A stretch of 64,000 bases of DNA. It comes from Hymenobacter metallicola (GTDB lineage: Bacteria > Bacteroidota > Bacteroidia > Cytophagales > Hymenobacteraceae). The DNA lies in NCBI RefSeq assembly GCF_004745645.1, contig NZ_SRMB01000001.1, forward strand, positions 620,001 to 684,000, read 5' to 3'. The notes beneath the pieces were generated by a model. That model was not told the DNA's origin. It was given only the letters and a program-made list of their open reading frames with translations, and made no database searches. The position numbers were made by a program, and so were the translations under genes. Positions 33,580 to 43,982 of this stretch are shown here, piece after piece (the stretch's first letter is position 1; every line of letters begins with the position of its first letter).

Positions 33580-34527
33580 ATGCTCCTCGATTTCGAACAA
33601 CCAATTGCTGCCCTCGAAGGCAAACTCCGCGAAATGCAACAACTGGCCCTGGATAGCCAGGTAGATGTATCGGAGGCCGTTACCGCCCTCGAGGCGAAAA
33701 TCAAGGCTCTTAAAAAGGAAACCTATACCAACCTCACGCGCTGGCAGCGCGTGCAGCTCTCGCGCCACCCCGACCGCCCCTACACCTTTGATTATATCGA
33801 AGGCATGACTTCCAAGTTTGTAGAGCTGCACGGCGACCGAACCGTGGGCGACGACAAAGCCATGGTCGGTGGGTTTGCCGATCTGAACGGCCGCTCGGTG
33901 ATGTTCATCGGGCAGCAGAAAGGCCGCAACACCAAGGAGCGGCAATACCGCAACTTCGGTATGGCCAACCCCGAAGGCTACCGCAAGGCCCTGCGCCTGA
34001 TGAAGCTGGCCGAGAAATTCAACAAGCCCATCGTTACGCTCATCGATACGATGGGCGCCTTTCCGGGCCAGGAAGCCGAGGAGCGGGGGCAGGGCGAAGC
34101 CATTGCCCGTAACCTGAAGGAAATGTTTATGCTCAAGGTGCCCGTTATCTGCGTGGTAATTGGGGAAGGCGCCTCCGGCGGGGCGCTGGGCATCGGTATC
34201 GGCGACCGGGTGCTGATGCTGGAAAACACCTGGTACTCGGTTATTTCGCCCGAGTCGTGCTCCAGCATTCTGTGGCGCTCCTGGGACTACAAGGAGCAGG
34301 CCGCCGAAGCTCTCAAGCTCACGGCCACCGACATGCTCAACGCCAAGCTGGTGGATGGCATCGTGAAGGAGCCCCTGGGCGGCGCCCACACGGCCCCGGC
34401 CAAAATGATTGACACCCTCAAGAAAACCCTGATTAAGACCCTGGACGAGCTGGAAGCCCTGCCCGCCGAGGAGCGCATCAGCCAGCGGATCGACAAGTTT
34501 TCCGCTATGGGAGTTGTCCTGGAATAA
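33580..34527 (+). CDS. accA: acetyl-CoA carboxylase carboxyltransferase subunit alpha
   Basis: 315-residue alpha subunit of the carboxyltransferase that moves CO2 from carboxybiotin to acetyl-CoA, giving malonyl-CoA for fatty acid synthesis. Length and sequence are standard: [16 protein letters not shown], then [35 protein letters not shown], and the oxyanion region [15 protein letters not shown] 33580 is the family start; the open frame upstream to 33457 is unrelated. It works with AccD and the AccBC biotin components, which are not in the window. A terminator follows at 34563. Confidence 0.97.
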   Translation: MLLDFEQPIAALEGKLREMQQLALDSQVDVSEAVTALEAKIKALKKETYTNLTRWQRVQLSRHPDRPYTFDYIEGMTSKFVELHGDRTVGDDKAMVGGFADLNGRSVMFIGQQKGRNTKERQYRNFGMANPEGYRKALRLMKLAEKFNKPIVTLIDTMGAFPGQEAEERGQGEAIARNLKEMFMLKVPVICVVIGEGASGGALGIGIGDRVLMLENTWYSVISPESCSSILWRSWDYKEQAAEALKLTATDMLNAKLVDGIVKEPLGGAHTAPAKMIDTLKKTLIKTLDELEALPAEERISQRIDKFSAMGVVLE

Positions 34528-34562
34528 CTGCCGACGGTAAAAAACGTACTGCGAGCAACCCC

Positions 34563-34606
34563 AACGTCATGCTGAGTTCTGCGGAGCTGGGCATGACGTT
34601 TTTTTA
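34563..34606 (+). terminator. accA terminator
   Basis: 10-bp stem AACGTCATGC / GCATGACGTT followed by seven T. Confidence 0.8.
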
Positions 34607-34656
34607 TTCCTTACTACCTTTCCCCACCCTTCACCCACCCACTTTCCCTTCCTCAT

Positions 34657-35505
34657 ATGACGGTGCATACCCTCGATACCGGCCTGTTCAAATTGGATGG
34701 CGGCGCCATGTTTGGCGTAGTTCCCAAGTCCATGTGGCAGAAGCTCAACCCGCCCGATGCCAACAATATGTGTACCTGGGCCATGCGCTGCCTGCTCATT
34801 GAGGACGGCAACCGGCTACTGCTGGTCGATAACGGCATCGGCGACAAGCAGGACGAGAAGTTTCGGGGGCATTTCTACCTGCACGGCGCCGATACGCTGG
34901 AAAAGTCGCTGCGGCAGCTCGGCTTTACATCAGCCGATATCACCGACGTATTCCTAACGCATTTGCACTTCGACCACTGCGGGGGCTCGGTGGTGCGCAC
35001 GGCGGCGGGCAAGCTGGATTTGGCTTTCCCTAACGCGACCTACTGGAGCAACGAAGCGCACTGGGACTGGGCCGTGCAGCCCAACCCCCGGGAAAAAGCC
35101 AGCTTTCTGAAGGAGAATATTCTGCCCATTCAGGAAAGTGGCCACCTGCGGTTTGTCGACCCTGGCGTGGGGGTGCCGGCCGAACTGCCGCAGTTCCGGG
35201 AAATCGTCTTTGCCGACGGCCATACCGAGAAGATGATGGTGCCCGTACTCGACTACAAAGGCCGTACGCTGGCCTACATGGCTGATTTGCTGCCCTCCGT
35301 GGGCCACATTCCGCTCCCGTACGTGATGAGCTACGACATGCGTCCTTTGGTCACGATGAGTGAAAAAGAGGCCGTACTACGGCGGGCTGCCGACGAGAAC
35401 TGGGTGCTGCTGCTGGAACACGACCCGGCCGTGCCCTGCTGCACGGTGCAGCACACCGAAAAAGGCGTGCGCGTGGCCGAAACCTTCCGCCTCGAAGACC
35501 TTTAA
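34657..35505 (+). CDS. MBL-fold metallo-hydrolase
   Basis: 282-residue metallo-beta-lactamase-fold enzyme. Metal motif THLHFDHCGG (HxHxDH), with later ligands in ADGHTEKM and the LLEHDP region. Overall it resembles the lactonase/quorum-quenching and PhnP-like branch, but the activity cannot be deduced. No signal peptide. The patatin gene begins 12 bases downstream, so the two may be co-transcribed. Confidence 0.88.
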   Translation: MTVHTLDTGLFKLDGGAMFGVVPKSMWQKLNPPDANNMCTWAMRCLLIEDGNRLLLVDNGIGDKQDEKFRGHFYLHGADTLEKSLRQLGFTSADITDVFLTHLHFDHCGGSVVRTAAGKLDLAFPNATYWSNEAHWDWAVQPNPREKASFLKENILPIQESGHLRFVDPGVGVPAELPQFREIVFADGHTEKMMVPVLDYKGRTLAYMADLLPSVGHIPLPYVMSYDMRPLVTMSEKEAVLRRAADENWVLLLEHDPAVPCCTVQHTEKGVRVAETFRLEDL

Positions 35506-35517
35506 CCACTCGGCTAC

Positions 35518-36306
35518 ATGCGCAAGCTCGGATTAGCGTTGTCGGGTGGGGCGGCGCGTGGTATTGCCCACTTAGGGGTGCTGCAGGCCTTGGATGAGCT
35601 GGGCTTGCCCATTGGCCACATCGCCGGGGTCAGCTCCGGGGCCATAGCGGGAGCCTTCTACGCGGCCGGCTTTCCGCCCCGGCAGATATTCCAGTTGCTG
35701 ACCGATACCCGCTTTGTGCGGCTGCTGCGCCCGTCGTTCCGGCTGGGGCTGGTGCGGCTCGATCTGGTAGAAAAGCTGTATCAGCATTACCTGGGCGCCG
35801 CGCCCACTTTTGCTGACCTCAAAGTTCCGCTTACCCTGGTGGCCACTGACTTAGCGGCGGGCCAAACGGTGTATTTTCAGCAGGGGCCTTTGCTGAAGCC
35901 TTTGGTAGGGGCCGCCGCCGTGCCTATTATCTGCCGGCCCGTGGAGTGGCAGGGGCAGTTTCTGGTGGATGGGGGCGTGATGAACAACCTGCCCGTGGAG
36001 CCCTTGCTGCGGCAAACCGACCTGGCCGTGGTGGGCGTGCACTGCAACCCCATGAGCCCGGAGGCGCGCCTGACGACGCTGCGGGAAGTCGGAGAAAGGA
36101 CGGCGTATTTGGCTATTTCCATGAACGTGCAGCCCCGCCTGGCCCAGTGCGAATTTGTGCTGCAGCCCCCGGCGCTGGCCGGCTTTCGGGTGACGGATTT
36201 ACGCAGGGCCAGTGAAATATTCGACATTGGCTATGCCTATACCATGGAGCAGGCCAGCCAGCTGCGCCAGCTCTTAGCCACGGATTCAACTCCCTTGCAG
36301 AATTGA
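35518..36306 (+). CDS. patatin-like phospholipase (RssA-like)
   Basis: 262-residue lipid acyl hydrolase. Oxyanion hole GGAARGIAHLG, nucleophile GVSSGAIAG (Ser of GxSxG) and the Asp of the DGG motif in VDGGVMNNLP. Size and pattern match the cytosolic RssA/YchK group rather than the outer membrane type with a POTRA domain. It lies between an MBL hydrolase and a lysophospholipid acyltransferase-like gene (36365), which hints at membrane-lipid turnover. Confidence 0.92.
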   Translation: MRKLGLALSGGAARGIAHLGVLQALDELGLPIGHIAGVSSGAIAGAFYAAGFPPRQIFQLLTDTRFVRLLRPSFRLGLVRLDLVEKLYQHYLGAAPTFADLKVPLTLVATDLAAGQTVYFQQGPLLKPLVGAAAVPIICRPVEWQGQFLVDGGVMNNLPVEPLLRQTDLAVVGVHCNPMSPEARLTTLREVGERTAYLAISMNVQPRLAQCEFVLQPPALAGFRVTDLRRASEIFDIGYAYTMEQASQLRQLLATDSTPLQN

Positions 36307-36364
36307 AATTTCTTTAGTTTTGACCCCAGGTTACTACCATTTCGGTGGCAACCACTACTCTTTC

Positions 36365-36940
36365 ATGAAAAAAGCACGCAAAACCTCTACGTTCTGGTAC
36401 CAATTTTCCCGCTTCTGGTTTTGGATAACTGGTTGGCATTTAGGTTCTCAGGTGCCGCCTGGTATTCCTAAAAGCATGATGATTGCCGCTCCGCATACCA
36501 GCAACTGGGACTTCATGTTTGCCCGGGCCGCTTTTTACCTCATGGACGTGGATGTGCGCTTTACCGTGAAAAAATCCTGGGTTGATATTCCGGTGCTCGG
36601 CAAGCTGATGCTGGCGTTGGGGGCCCTGCCCGTCGACCGGCAAAAGAACAACAGCCTCGTGGATGGGATGGTGCAGCTCTTTGATGAGCGCGAAGAGCTA
36701 GTCATTCTCATTACCCCTGAAGGTACGCGTGCCTACCAGCCCCGCTGGAAAAAAGGCTTTTATTTCGCTGCGATGGGGGCTAATGTCCCCATTCTGCTCG
36801 GCTACCTGGATTATAAAAATAAGGAAGCCGGCGTGGGCCCGGCCTTCTGGCCGACGGGCGACTACGAAAAGGACCTGGAGGAAATCAAGGCTTTTTACCG
36901 TACCAAAGCGGGCCGCTTCCCGGAAAAAGGCGTGCGGTAA
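36365..36940 (+). CDS. 1-acyl-sn-glycerol-3-phosphate acyltransferase-like protein
   Basis: 191-residue PlsC-superfamily acyltransferase. Motif I HTSNWDFMF (HX4D), a basic region RFTVKKSW, and motif III TPEGTRAYQP. It is short, with no clear long membrane helix, as in the one-domain family seen in Bacteroidota. It would acylate a lysophospholipid or a related substrate. ATG 36365 was chosen because upstream residues to 36320 are not conserved-looking. A terminator follows at 36964. Confidence 0.88.
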   Translation: MKKARKTSTFWYQFSRFWFWITGWHLGSQVPPGIPKSMMIAAPHTSNWDFMFARAAFYLMDVDVRFTVKKSWVDIPVLGKLMLALGALPVDRQKNNSLVDGMVQLFDEREELVILITPEGTRAYQPRWKKGFYFAAMGANVPILLGYLDYKNKEAGVGPAFWPTGDYEKDLEEIKAFYRTKAGRFPEKGVR

Positions 36941-36963
36941 TCCGGCAATATTGTCTGTAAAGC

Positions 36964-36996
36964 AAAAAGGTACGTCCCGAAAAGGCGTACCTTTTC
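36964..36996 (+). terminator. terminator after acyltransferase
   Basis: Stem AAAAGGTACG / CGTACCTTTT. Confidence 0.75.
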
Positions 36997-37021
36997 TGCG
37001 TAAAGCCCGCTACCTGTCGTT

Positions 37022-37543
37022 ATGGAAAAGCTCCAAACCCTCGGCCTGATCTTTTTAGGACTGCTCATCTTCGTGTGGCGGATGATCCAGAAGATGCGTA
37101 ATACGGCCCGCCGGGAGCAGCAGGAGCGGCCCGCAGCTCGTATCCCGCTGCCCAGTACCTCGTTTGACGAGCTGTTGAAACAAATGCAAAAGCAAAACGA
37201 ACGGGGCAACCGCCCGTTGGAATCGGCTACGCCTACAACCCCGGCTGGACGGCGCCTGCCCCAGGAGGCAGAAGCTCCGAAAGCCCGGACCCTGGAACAG
37301 CCCGTTCGCAAAGCGCAGTCACAAGAACGCCGGGCCACGACTATATCCTTGGAAAAAACGACTGCTCCGGCTCGCCGCAATACCGGCCTGGACCACCCGG
37401 CTGCCGACCACCCGCTGCGTCGCCCTCGGCCTACGGCTCCGGCCCCGGTGGCCCGGCGCGTAGTCACTGACCGGCTCCGCACTCCCGCCGACCTGCGGGA
37501 CGCCTTTATTCTGAGCGAAATCCTGAAGCGCAAATTTGAGTAA
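37022..37543 (+). CDS. single-pass membrane protein of unknown function
   Basis: 173-residue protein. One N-terminal membrane helix (residues about 5-20, LGLIFLGLLIFVWRM) is followed by a long charged, Pro- and Arg-rich, probably disordered region, and a short conserved-looking C-terminal block (LRTPADLRDAFILSEILKRKFE, of which the last ten are most helix-like). That terminal block is typical of a Bacteroidota hypothetical family. No function is known. Confidence 0.75.
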   Translation: MEKLQTLGLIFLGLLIFVWRMIQKMRNTARREQQERPAARIPLPSTSFDELLKQMQKQNERGNRPLESATPTTPAGRRLPQEAEAPKARTLEQPVRKAQSQERRATTISLEKTTAPARRNTGLDHPAADHPLRRPRPTAPAPVARRVVTDRLRTPADLRDAFILSEILKRKFE

Positions 37544-37563
37544 TAGCCCGGCTATCAGGCGCG

Positions 37564-37611
37564 AAAAGTACCAGAGCCTGGTGTAGAGGTACACCGGGCT
37601 CTGGTACTTTT
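37564..37611. terminator. bidirectional terminator before DUF4159 gene
   Basis: 15-bp stem AAAAGTACCAGAGCC / GGCTCTGGTACTTTT. It overlaps the DUF4159 stop by two bases. Confidence 0.85.
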
Positions 37612-38272
37612 AATCCTGGGTTAGCGCGTACGTCACCAGATTAGCGCCCATCCGCAAGGCCGCCTCGTGCACGGCAGGCGGGTCGTCGTAGGTGCCCACG
37701 TCTTCCCAGCCGTTGCCCAGGTCACACTCGAAGCTGTAAAAGCACACCAGCCGGCCTTTGTAAAGCAGCCCGAAGCCCTGGGGGCGCTTGCCCTCGTGTT
37801 CGTGGACCTTGGGCAAGCCTTTGGGGAACTGGAATTTCTGGTGGTAAATCGGGTGGGAGTAGGGCAGCTCCACGAACTCCAGCTCGGGAAATACCTTTTT
37901 CATTTCGGGCCGGATAAACTTGTCGAGCCCGTAGTTGTCGTCGATGTGCAGAAAGCCGCCGCCGGTGAGGTAGCGGCGCAGGTTTTTGGCCTCGGCCTCG
38001 GTAAACGACACGTTGCCGTGGCCCGTCATGTGCACAAAGGGATAAGTGAATAACTCCGGCGAGTCCAGCTCCACGATGGCCTCCTCGGGGGCAATATTGG
38101 TTTTGAGCGTCTGGTTACAGAAGCGAATCAGATTAGGCAAGCTGGTTTTGTTGGCGTACCAGTCGCCCCCGCCGCCGTAGTGGAGCTTGGCAATGCGGAA
38201 GCTGGGCGCTACCGGCGCGGCGGCCGTCAGGGAAAAAAGCAGCAGAAGCGGGAGCAGCAGGTTCTTTAGCAT
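37610..38272 (-). CDS. DUF4159 domain protein, exported
   Basis: 220-residue protein with a signal peptide (MLKNLLLPLLLLFSLTAAA). The mature DUF4159 domain resembles a flavodoxin/GATase-like fold: RIAKLHYGGGGDWYANKTSL, then FVHMTGHGNVSFTEAEAKNL, then GGGFLHIDDNYG, as in related ThuA-like domains. Function unknown. Start 38272 begins at the signal; the open frame upstream to 38434 is not convincing. It is divergent from rtcB. Confidence 0.88.
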   Translation of the reverse strand: MLKNLLLPLLLLFSLTAAAPVAPSFRIAKLHYGGGGDWYANKTSLPNLIRFCNQTLKTNIAPEEAIVELDSPELFTYPFVHMTGHGNVSFTEAEAKNLRRYLTGGGFLHIDDNYGLDKFIRPEMKKVFPELEFVELPYSHPIYHQKFQFPKGLPKVHEHEGKRPQGFGLLYKGRLVCFYSFECDLGNGWEDVGTYDDPPAVHEAALRMGANLVTYALTQD

Positions 38273-38492
38273 GGGATAGAAGGAGCGTGGGAGCACTCGT
38301 AATAGACTACAAAGTAACGCCATGGTGGCAAAGTTCAGTGCCGACGCAATCTTACGCGACTCGTTTGCCGTTACTAGCCCGTTGGCGACGCGGCCGAGCA
38401 ACGCTACCGGCTGGTTTGCCGATGCCGAGCCCAACTATAAAAATCGTTTATTGCTGAACGGTAGCTTTTCAACCGCTGAGCGGAACTTATAG

Positions 38493-39929
<1,437 letters not shown>

Positions 39930-39943
39930 GGGAAGGGCTAGGC

Positions 39944-40648
39944 TTACAGCTCCCGCACTACGTGTATCGTGTGCACGGCCGCCAGAGCCGCAGTTTCGGT
40001 CCGTAGCCGGGAGGCCCCCAACGTCACGGGCCGAATGCCGCGCTGCCGGGCTAGCTCAATTTCGGCCGGGGTAAAGTCGCCCTCGGGGCCGATGAGTACG
40101 CAGCAGCCGGCTCCCAACGCCGCTACCCGGGCCAGGGCCGTCCGCTCGCCTTCTTCCAAGTGGGCAATAAAGGTAGTGGCCGGCGCCACGGTGGGGATAA
40201 AGGCGGCGTAGTCGGTCAGCTCATCCAGCCGGGGCAGCCAGGCCTGGCCCGACTGCTTCAGGGCGCTAACCGCAATTTTCTCCAGTCGTTCCAGCTTTAG
40301 CTCCCGCCGCTCCGAGCGGGCACAGCGCAGAAAAGTGATGCGCTCCACGCCGATTTCCACGGCTTTTTCAACCAGCCATTCCATCCGGTCCAGATTTTTG
40401 GTGGGTGCTACGGCCACGTGGGTGAAGTAGGAGCGCGGGATTACCTGCTCGGTGGCTGTGAGCCGGAGCTGACAACGCTTGGGGTTGGCATCTGCCACAA
40501 CGGCCTGGTACACGCCCCCGCGCCCATCGACCAGCCCTACCGGGTCGTTTACGCCCAGGCGCAGCACGCGCACGGCATGTTTGCTTTCGTCTTCGGGCAG
40601 GGTATAGGTCGAGCCGGTAAGGTCGGGAGCGTAGAAGGTGTGGGCCAT
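39944..40648 (-). CDS. rsmE: 16S rRNA (uracil-1498-N3)-methyltransferase RsmE
   Basis: 234-residue SPOUT-class methyltransferase acting on U1498 of 16S rRNA. N-terminal PUA-like domain (MAHTFYAPDLTGSTYTLPED), then the knotted SAM-binding region with LIGPEGDFTPAEIELA and VTLGASRLRTETAALAAVH. Length is standard. Convergent with rtcB with only 14 bases between stops. The promoter -7 element sits 4 bases before the ATG, suggesting a leaderless mRNA. Confidence 0.95.
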   Translation of the reverse strand: MAHTFYAPDLTGSTYTLPEDESKHAVRVLRLGVNDPVGLVDGRGGVYQAVVADANPKRCQLRLTATEQVIPRSYFTHVAVAPTKNLDRMEWLVEKAVEIGVERITFLRCARSERRELKLERLEKIAVSALKQSGQAWLPRLDELTDYAAFIPTVAPATTFIAHLEEGERTALARVAALGAGCCVLIGPEGDFTPAEIELARQRGIRPVTLGASRLRTETAALAAVHTIHVVREL

Positions 40649-40958
40649 GGCACAAAACTACGGCGAATCCGTGGTGCGTTGGCACTGACTGGCTGAGTAT
40701 GCCCGTTATGAGCGGGCTACCGGCTGTTTTTGCTACCTCCCAGCTCCAGGGCAACCACTTTATTTGGATGGGCGGCGCTACGCGGGCATCGGTCAAAAAA
40801 CAACTTAGTAGGAGGGGTGCGCTCTACTCTTCTTAAGTTGGCGACCTTCATACAGAGCAGTCAGCAGTAATGTTAACCGGCCTAAAACGAAGCTTTTGGC
40901 ATCACAAGCCGACATACGCCGTACACAGACTCATCTGTCCTTAATCTTCTACTGCACT
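40649..40958. other. 310-base divergent intergenic region rsmE / SDR
   Basis: Holds the rsmE -7 element (40653-40660). The rest has no gene, hairpin or RNA that I recognise. Frames passing through it are extensions of neighbouring ORFs. Confidence 0.5.
40653..40660 (-). promoter_or_regulatory. rsmE -7 element TAGTTTTG
   Basis: Exact TAnnTTTG on the minus strand, 4 bases upstream of the ATG at 40648. Confidence 0.5.
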
Positions 40959-42029
40959 ATGACACCAAAACTCAAAAAACTATCCCAGCAAATTCTGGTC
41001 ATCACCGGCGCTTCTTCCGGTATCGGTTTGGTTACGGCCCGCATGGCGGCCGAAAAAGGGGCTAAGCTGGTGGTGGCGGCCCGCAGTGAACATGCGCTGC
41101 GTCAGCTCTGCGAAGAAATCAACGACCAAGGAGGGCAGGCAATCTACGTGGTGGCCGATGTGGCTAACCAGGATGATGTGCGTCGCATTGCCCAGGCGGC
41201 CCAGGCCAAGTTTGGCGGTTTCGACACCTGGATCAACGACGCGGGCGTGTCCATCTACGGTAAAATCGAGGATGTACCGGTGGAAGACATGCGCAAGCTG
41301 TTCGAAACCAACGTGTGGGGCCTGATTTACGGCTCGCTCGAAGCTACCAAGCACCTCAAGCAACGCGGCGGGGCCATTATTAATATCGGCAGCATTTTGT
41401 CGGAAAGCACGGCCATTTTGCAAACCATCTACTCAGCCAGCAAGCACGCCGTGAAAGGCTTTACCGACGGCCTGCGCATGGAGTTGGAAATGGACGAAGC
41501 CCCGGTCGTAGTGACGCTCATCAAGCCCGCGGCTATTGATACGCCCTACCCGCTGCACGCCAAGAATTACATGGAGCGCGAAGCGCAGCATGCCCCACCC
41601 GCCTACGCGCCCGAAACGGTGGCCCGCGCTATTCTGCACTGCTGCGAAACACCGGAGCGGGAAATTACCGTGGGCGGCGGTGGTAAAATGATTACCAGCA
41701 TGGCCACCTTCGCGCCCCGGTTGCTCGACAAGTTCATGGAAAACGTGTTTGCCAAGCAGGAGAAGGCCGATTATGCCCCGCGGCCCCGTAATCAGAATGG
41801 GCTCGATCATGCCGCTGGCCGCCTGGAAGAAAGAGGCAATTACCCCGGCCACACCCGGGAAAGCAGCTATTACACCACCGCCACCCTGCACCCCTTGGTG
41901 ACGGCGGCCGTGGCTGGTGCCGTTGGCCTAGGCGTAGCCGCATTGGTAAAAAGATCCAAAAACGGCGGCTCTACTCCATCAGTCGACAACCAGGTCCAGG
42001 AGTCGCACAGCGCCCAGTGGGTGGAATAG
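40959..42029 (+). CDS. SDR family oxidoreductase with C-terminal membrane tail
   Basis: 356-residue short-chain dehydrogenase. GASSGIG near residue 18, NDAG in place of NNAG (WINDAGVS), catalytic Ser in NIGSILSE and Tyr-x3-Lys in YSASKHAVKG. Beyond the usual 250-residue domain it carries a ~90-residue extension ending in one hydrophobic segment (LVTAAVAGAVGLGVAALV) and a charged tail. This suggests membrane anchoring by the C-terminus. ATG 40959 was chosen; the frame upstream to 40896 is less likely. Substrate unknown. Confidence 0.88.
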   Translation: MTPKLKKLSQQILVITGASSGIGLVTARMAAEKGAKLVVAARSEHALRQLCEEINDQGGQAIYVVADVANQDDVRRIAQAAQAKFGGFDTWINDAGVSIYGKIEDVPVEDMRKLFETNVWGLIYGSLEATKHLKQRGGAIINIGSILSESTAILQTIYSASKHAVKGFTDGLRMELEMDEAPVVVTLIKPAAIDTPYPLHAKNYMEREAQHAPPAYAPETVARAILHCCETPEREITVGGGGKMITSMATFAPRLLDKFMENVFAKQEKADYAPRPRNQNGLDHAAGRLEERGNYPGHTRESSYYTTATLHPLVTAAVAGAVGLGVAALVKRSKNGGSTPSVDNQVQESHSAQWVE

Positions 42030-42030
42030 C

Positions 42031-42097
42031 AAGTCTTCCTACCCAAAAAAAGGCCCGCTGGAAACACCAGCGGGCCTTTTTTTGGGTAGGAAGACTT
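42031..42097. terminator. bidirectional terminator with perfect 31-bp stem
   Basis: Bases 42031-42061 pair perfectly with 42067-42097 around a five-base loop. The stem contains A7/T7 runs in its middle, so it works in both directions between the convergent SDR and pckA genes. Confidence 0.9.
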
Positions 42098-42101
42098 CTA
42101 G

Positions 42102-43733
42102 TTACGCCGTTAGCGTAGCCTCCGCCACTTTGGGAGCACCAGCTAGGATTTCCTCGTTAGCGAAATCAGCGTATTTCTGGAAGTTGTTGACAAACTTATC
42201 GGCCAGGGAAGCCGCTGTTTTGTCGTAAGCCTCTTTGTCCGACCAGGTATTGCGCGGATCCAGAATGTCGGTGGGCACGCCGGGAACCGAAGCGGGTACT
42301 TCCACTCCGAAGATGGGGTGCTTGGTGAAGGCCACGTCATTCAGCTCACCGTTCAGGGCAGCCGTAATCATGGCGCGGGTGTAGCCCAGCTTCATGCGTG
42401 AGCCTACCCCGTAAGATCCACCGGTCCAGCCTGTGTTGATCAGCCACACGTTCACGTCGGGGTTCTCATCCATTTTCTGGCCCAGCATCTCGGCGTACTT
42501 GGTGGGGTGCAGGGGTAGGAATACGGCGCCGAAGCAGGCCGAGAAGGTCGTCTGGGGCTCGGTAACACCCATTTCCGTGCCGGCTACCTTAGCCGTGTAG
42601 CCGCTCATGAAGTGGTACATGGCGTGGCTCTTGTCCAGCTTGCTGATGGGAGGCAGTACTCCAAAGGCGTCAGCTGTCAGAAAGAAGATGTTCTTAGGCG
42701 CATCCGCTACCGAGGGCTCAATGGCGTTGTCGATGTAGCTGATGGGGTAAGCCGTGCGGGTGTTTTCCGTCACCGACTTGTTGGCGTAATCCACCGTGTG
42801 GGTGCCGGGGATAAAGCGGGTATTCTCTACGATAGAGCCGAACTTGATAGCATCCCAGATCTGGGGCTCCTTCTCGCGGCTCAGGTCAATAACCTTGGCG
42901 TAGCAGCCACCTTCAAAATTGAAGATGCCCGCATCGGGCGTCCAGCCGTGCTCGTCGTCGCCAATGAGGCCCCGGTTCGGGTCGGCCGACAGAGTCGTTT
43001 TGCCCGTGCCCGACAGACCGAAGAAAACGGCCGTGTCGCCGTCTTTGCCTACGTTGGCCGAGCAGTGCATGCTCAGGGTATTGTGCTCGTGGGGGAGCAG
43101 GTAGTTCAGCACCCCGAAGATGCCTTTCTTCATTTCGCCCGCGTAGCCCGTACCGCCAATCAGAATCATCTTCTTGGTGAAGTTCAGGATGGCAAAATTA
43201 GCCTGGCGGGTACCGTCTACGGCCGGGTCGGCTTCAAAGCCAGGGGCGCAGATGATGGTAAAGTCGGGCGTCCAGGAGGTGTCGGCATCTGCTTCGGGGC
43301 GCAGAAACATGTTGTAGCAGAACAGGTTATGCCAAGCCATTTCGTTGACTACGCGCAACTTGAGCTGGTAATCAGGATTGGCCCCGGCGTAGGCTTCGCG
43401 TACGTACAGCTCCTTGTCGGCCAGGTAGGCAACCATTTTCTGGTGCAACTGGTCGAATTTATCGGCGTCGAAGGGAATGTTGATGTCGCCCCACCACACG
43501 GATTCAGCGGTATTGGCGTCCTTCACCACGAAACGGTCCTTGGGGGAACGGCCGGTGAACTTACCGGTGTCGGCCATAAGCGCACCGTTGTCGGTGAGGG
43601 TGCCCTCACCCCGGCGCAGAGCATGCTCGACGAGTTCAGCGGGCGTCAGGTTCAGATGCACTTCGCCGGTTTGGGAGAATCCGAGCGGCTGCAAACGTTT
43701 GCGGAGAGTGGCGGTAGCGGCAGTGTCCTTCAT
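42102..43733 (-). CDS. pckA: phosphoenolpyruvate carboxykinase (ATP)
   Basis: 543-residue gluconeogenic enzyme that converts oxaloacetate and ATP to PEP, CO2 and ADP. Seen: TGRSPKDRFVV, the kinase P-loop GLSGTGKTTLS, and metal/substrate blocks such as LIGDDEHGW and FEGGCYAKVIDL. Length is standard. ATG 43733 (MKDTAATAT) is preferred over 43784. The promoter -7 element is at 43782-43789. Its stop is 4 bases from the long palindromic terminator at 42031-42097. Confidence 0.96.
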   Translation of the reverse strand: MKDTAATATLRKRLQPLGFSQTGEVHLNLTPAELVEHALRRGEGTLTDNGALMADTGKFTGRSPKDRFVVKDANTAESVWWGDINIPFDADKFDQLHQKMVAYLADKELYVREAYAGANPDYQLKLRVVNEMAWHNLFCYNMFLRPEADADTSWTPDFTIICAPGFEADPAVDGTRQANFAILNFTKKMILIGGTGYAGEMKKGIFGVLNYLLPHEHNTLSMHCSANVGKDGDTAVFFGLSGTGKTTLSADPNRGLIGDDEHGWTPDAGIFNFEGGCYAKVIDLSREKEPQIWDAIKFGSIVENTRFIPGTHTVDYANKSVTENTRTAYPISYIDNAIEPSVADAPKNIFFLTADAFGVLPPISKLDKSHAMYHFMSGYTAKVAGTEMGVTEPQTTFSACFGAVFLPLHPTKYAEMLGQKMDENPDVNVWLINTGWTGGSYGVGSRMKLGYTRAMITAALNGELNDVAFTKHPIFGVEVPASVPGVPTDILDPRNTWSDKEAYDKTAASLADKFVNNFQKYADFANEEILAGAPKVAEATLTA

Positions 43734-43781
43734 GGGGCCGGAAACAGAATGAAATGGGTGGGAGATTGGGGAATTGCAGGA

Positions 43782-43789
43782 CAAAAATA
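43782..43789 (-). promoter_or_regulatory. pckA -7 element TATTTTTG
   Basis: Exact TAnnTTTG on the minus strand, about 49 bases before the ATG. Confidence 0.45.
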
Positions 43790-43890
43790 GACAAAAAACC
43801 GTTGCTGTGGCTTACAGTCGTTAGTTTTTAGAAAAACTTAGCGAAAATTCGCTGTAAGCTTGGCTTGTCAACGCGAAAATGCCGTTACGG

Positions 43891-43919
43891 TTGCCAATTG
43901 CGAAAGTTTTGTAGCTTTA
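43891..43919 (+). promoter_or_regulatory. candidate promoter of the POT transporter gene
   Basis: TTG at 43891 and TAGCTTTA at 43912-43919, 18 bases apart, resembling the -33/-7 arrangement with one mismatch (A for G). Confidence 0.35.
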
Positions 43920-43982
43920 CCAACCTCCGTCGGACAACTGCTGACGGTCCTTTCTCACTTTCCCCACTTTTATTTTCCCTTC

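Noticed and set aside
42612..43790. 392-residue open frame opposite pckA
   Set aside because: Antisense shadow of pckA, which is certain from its motifs.
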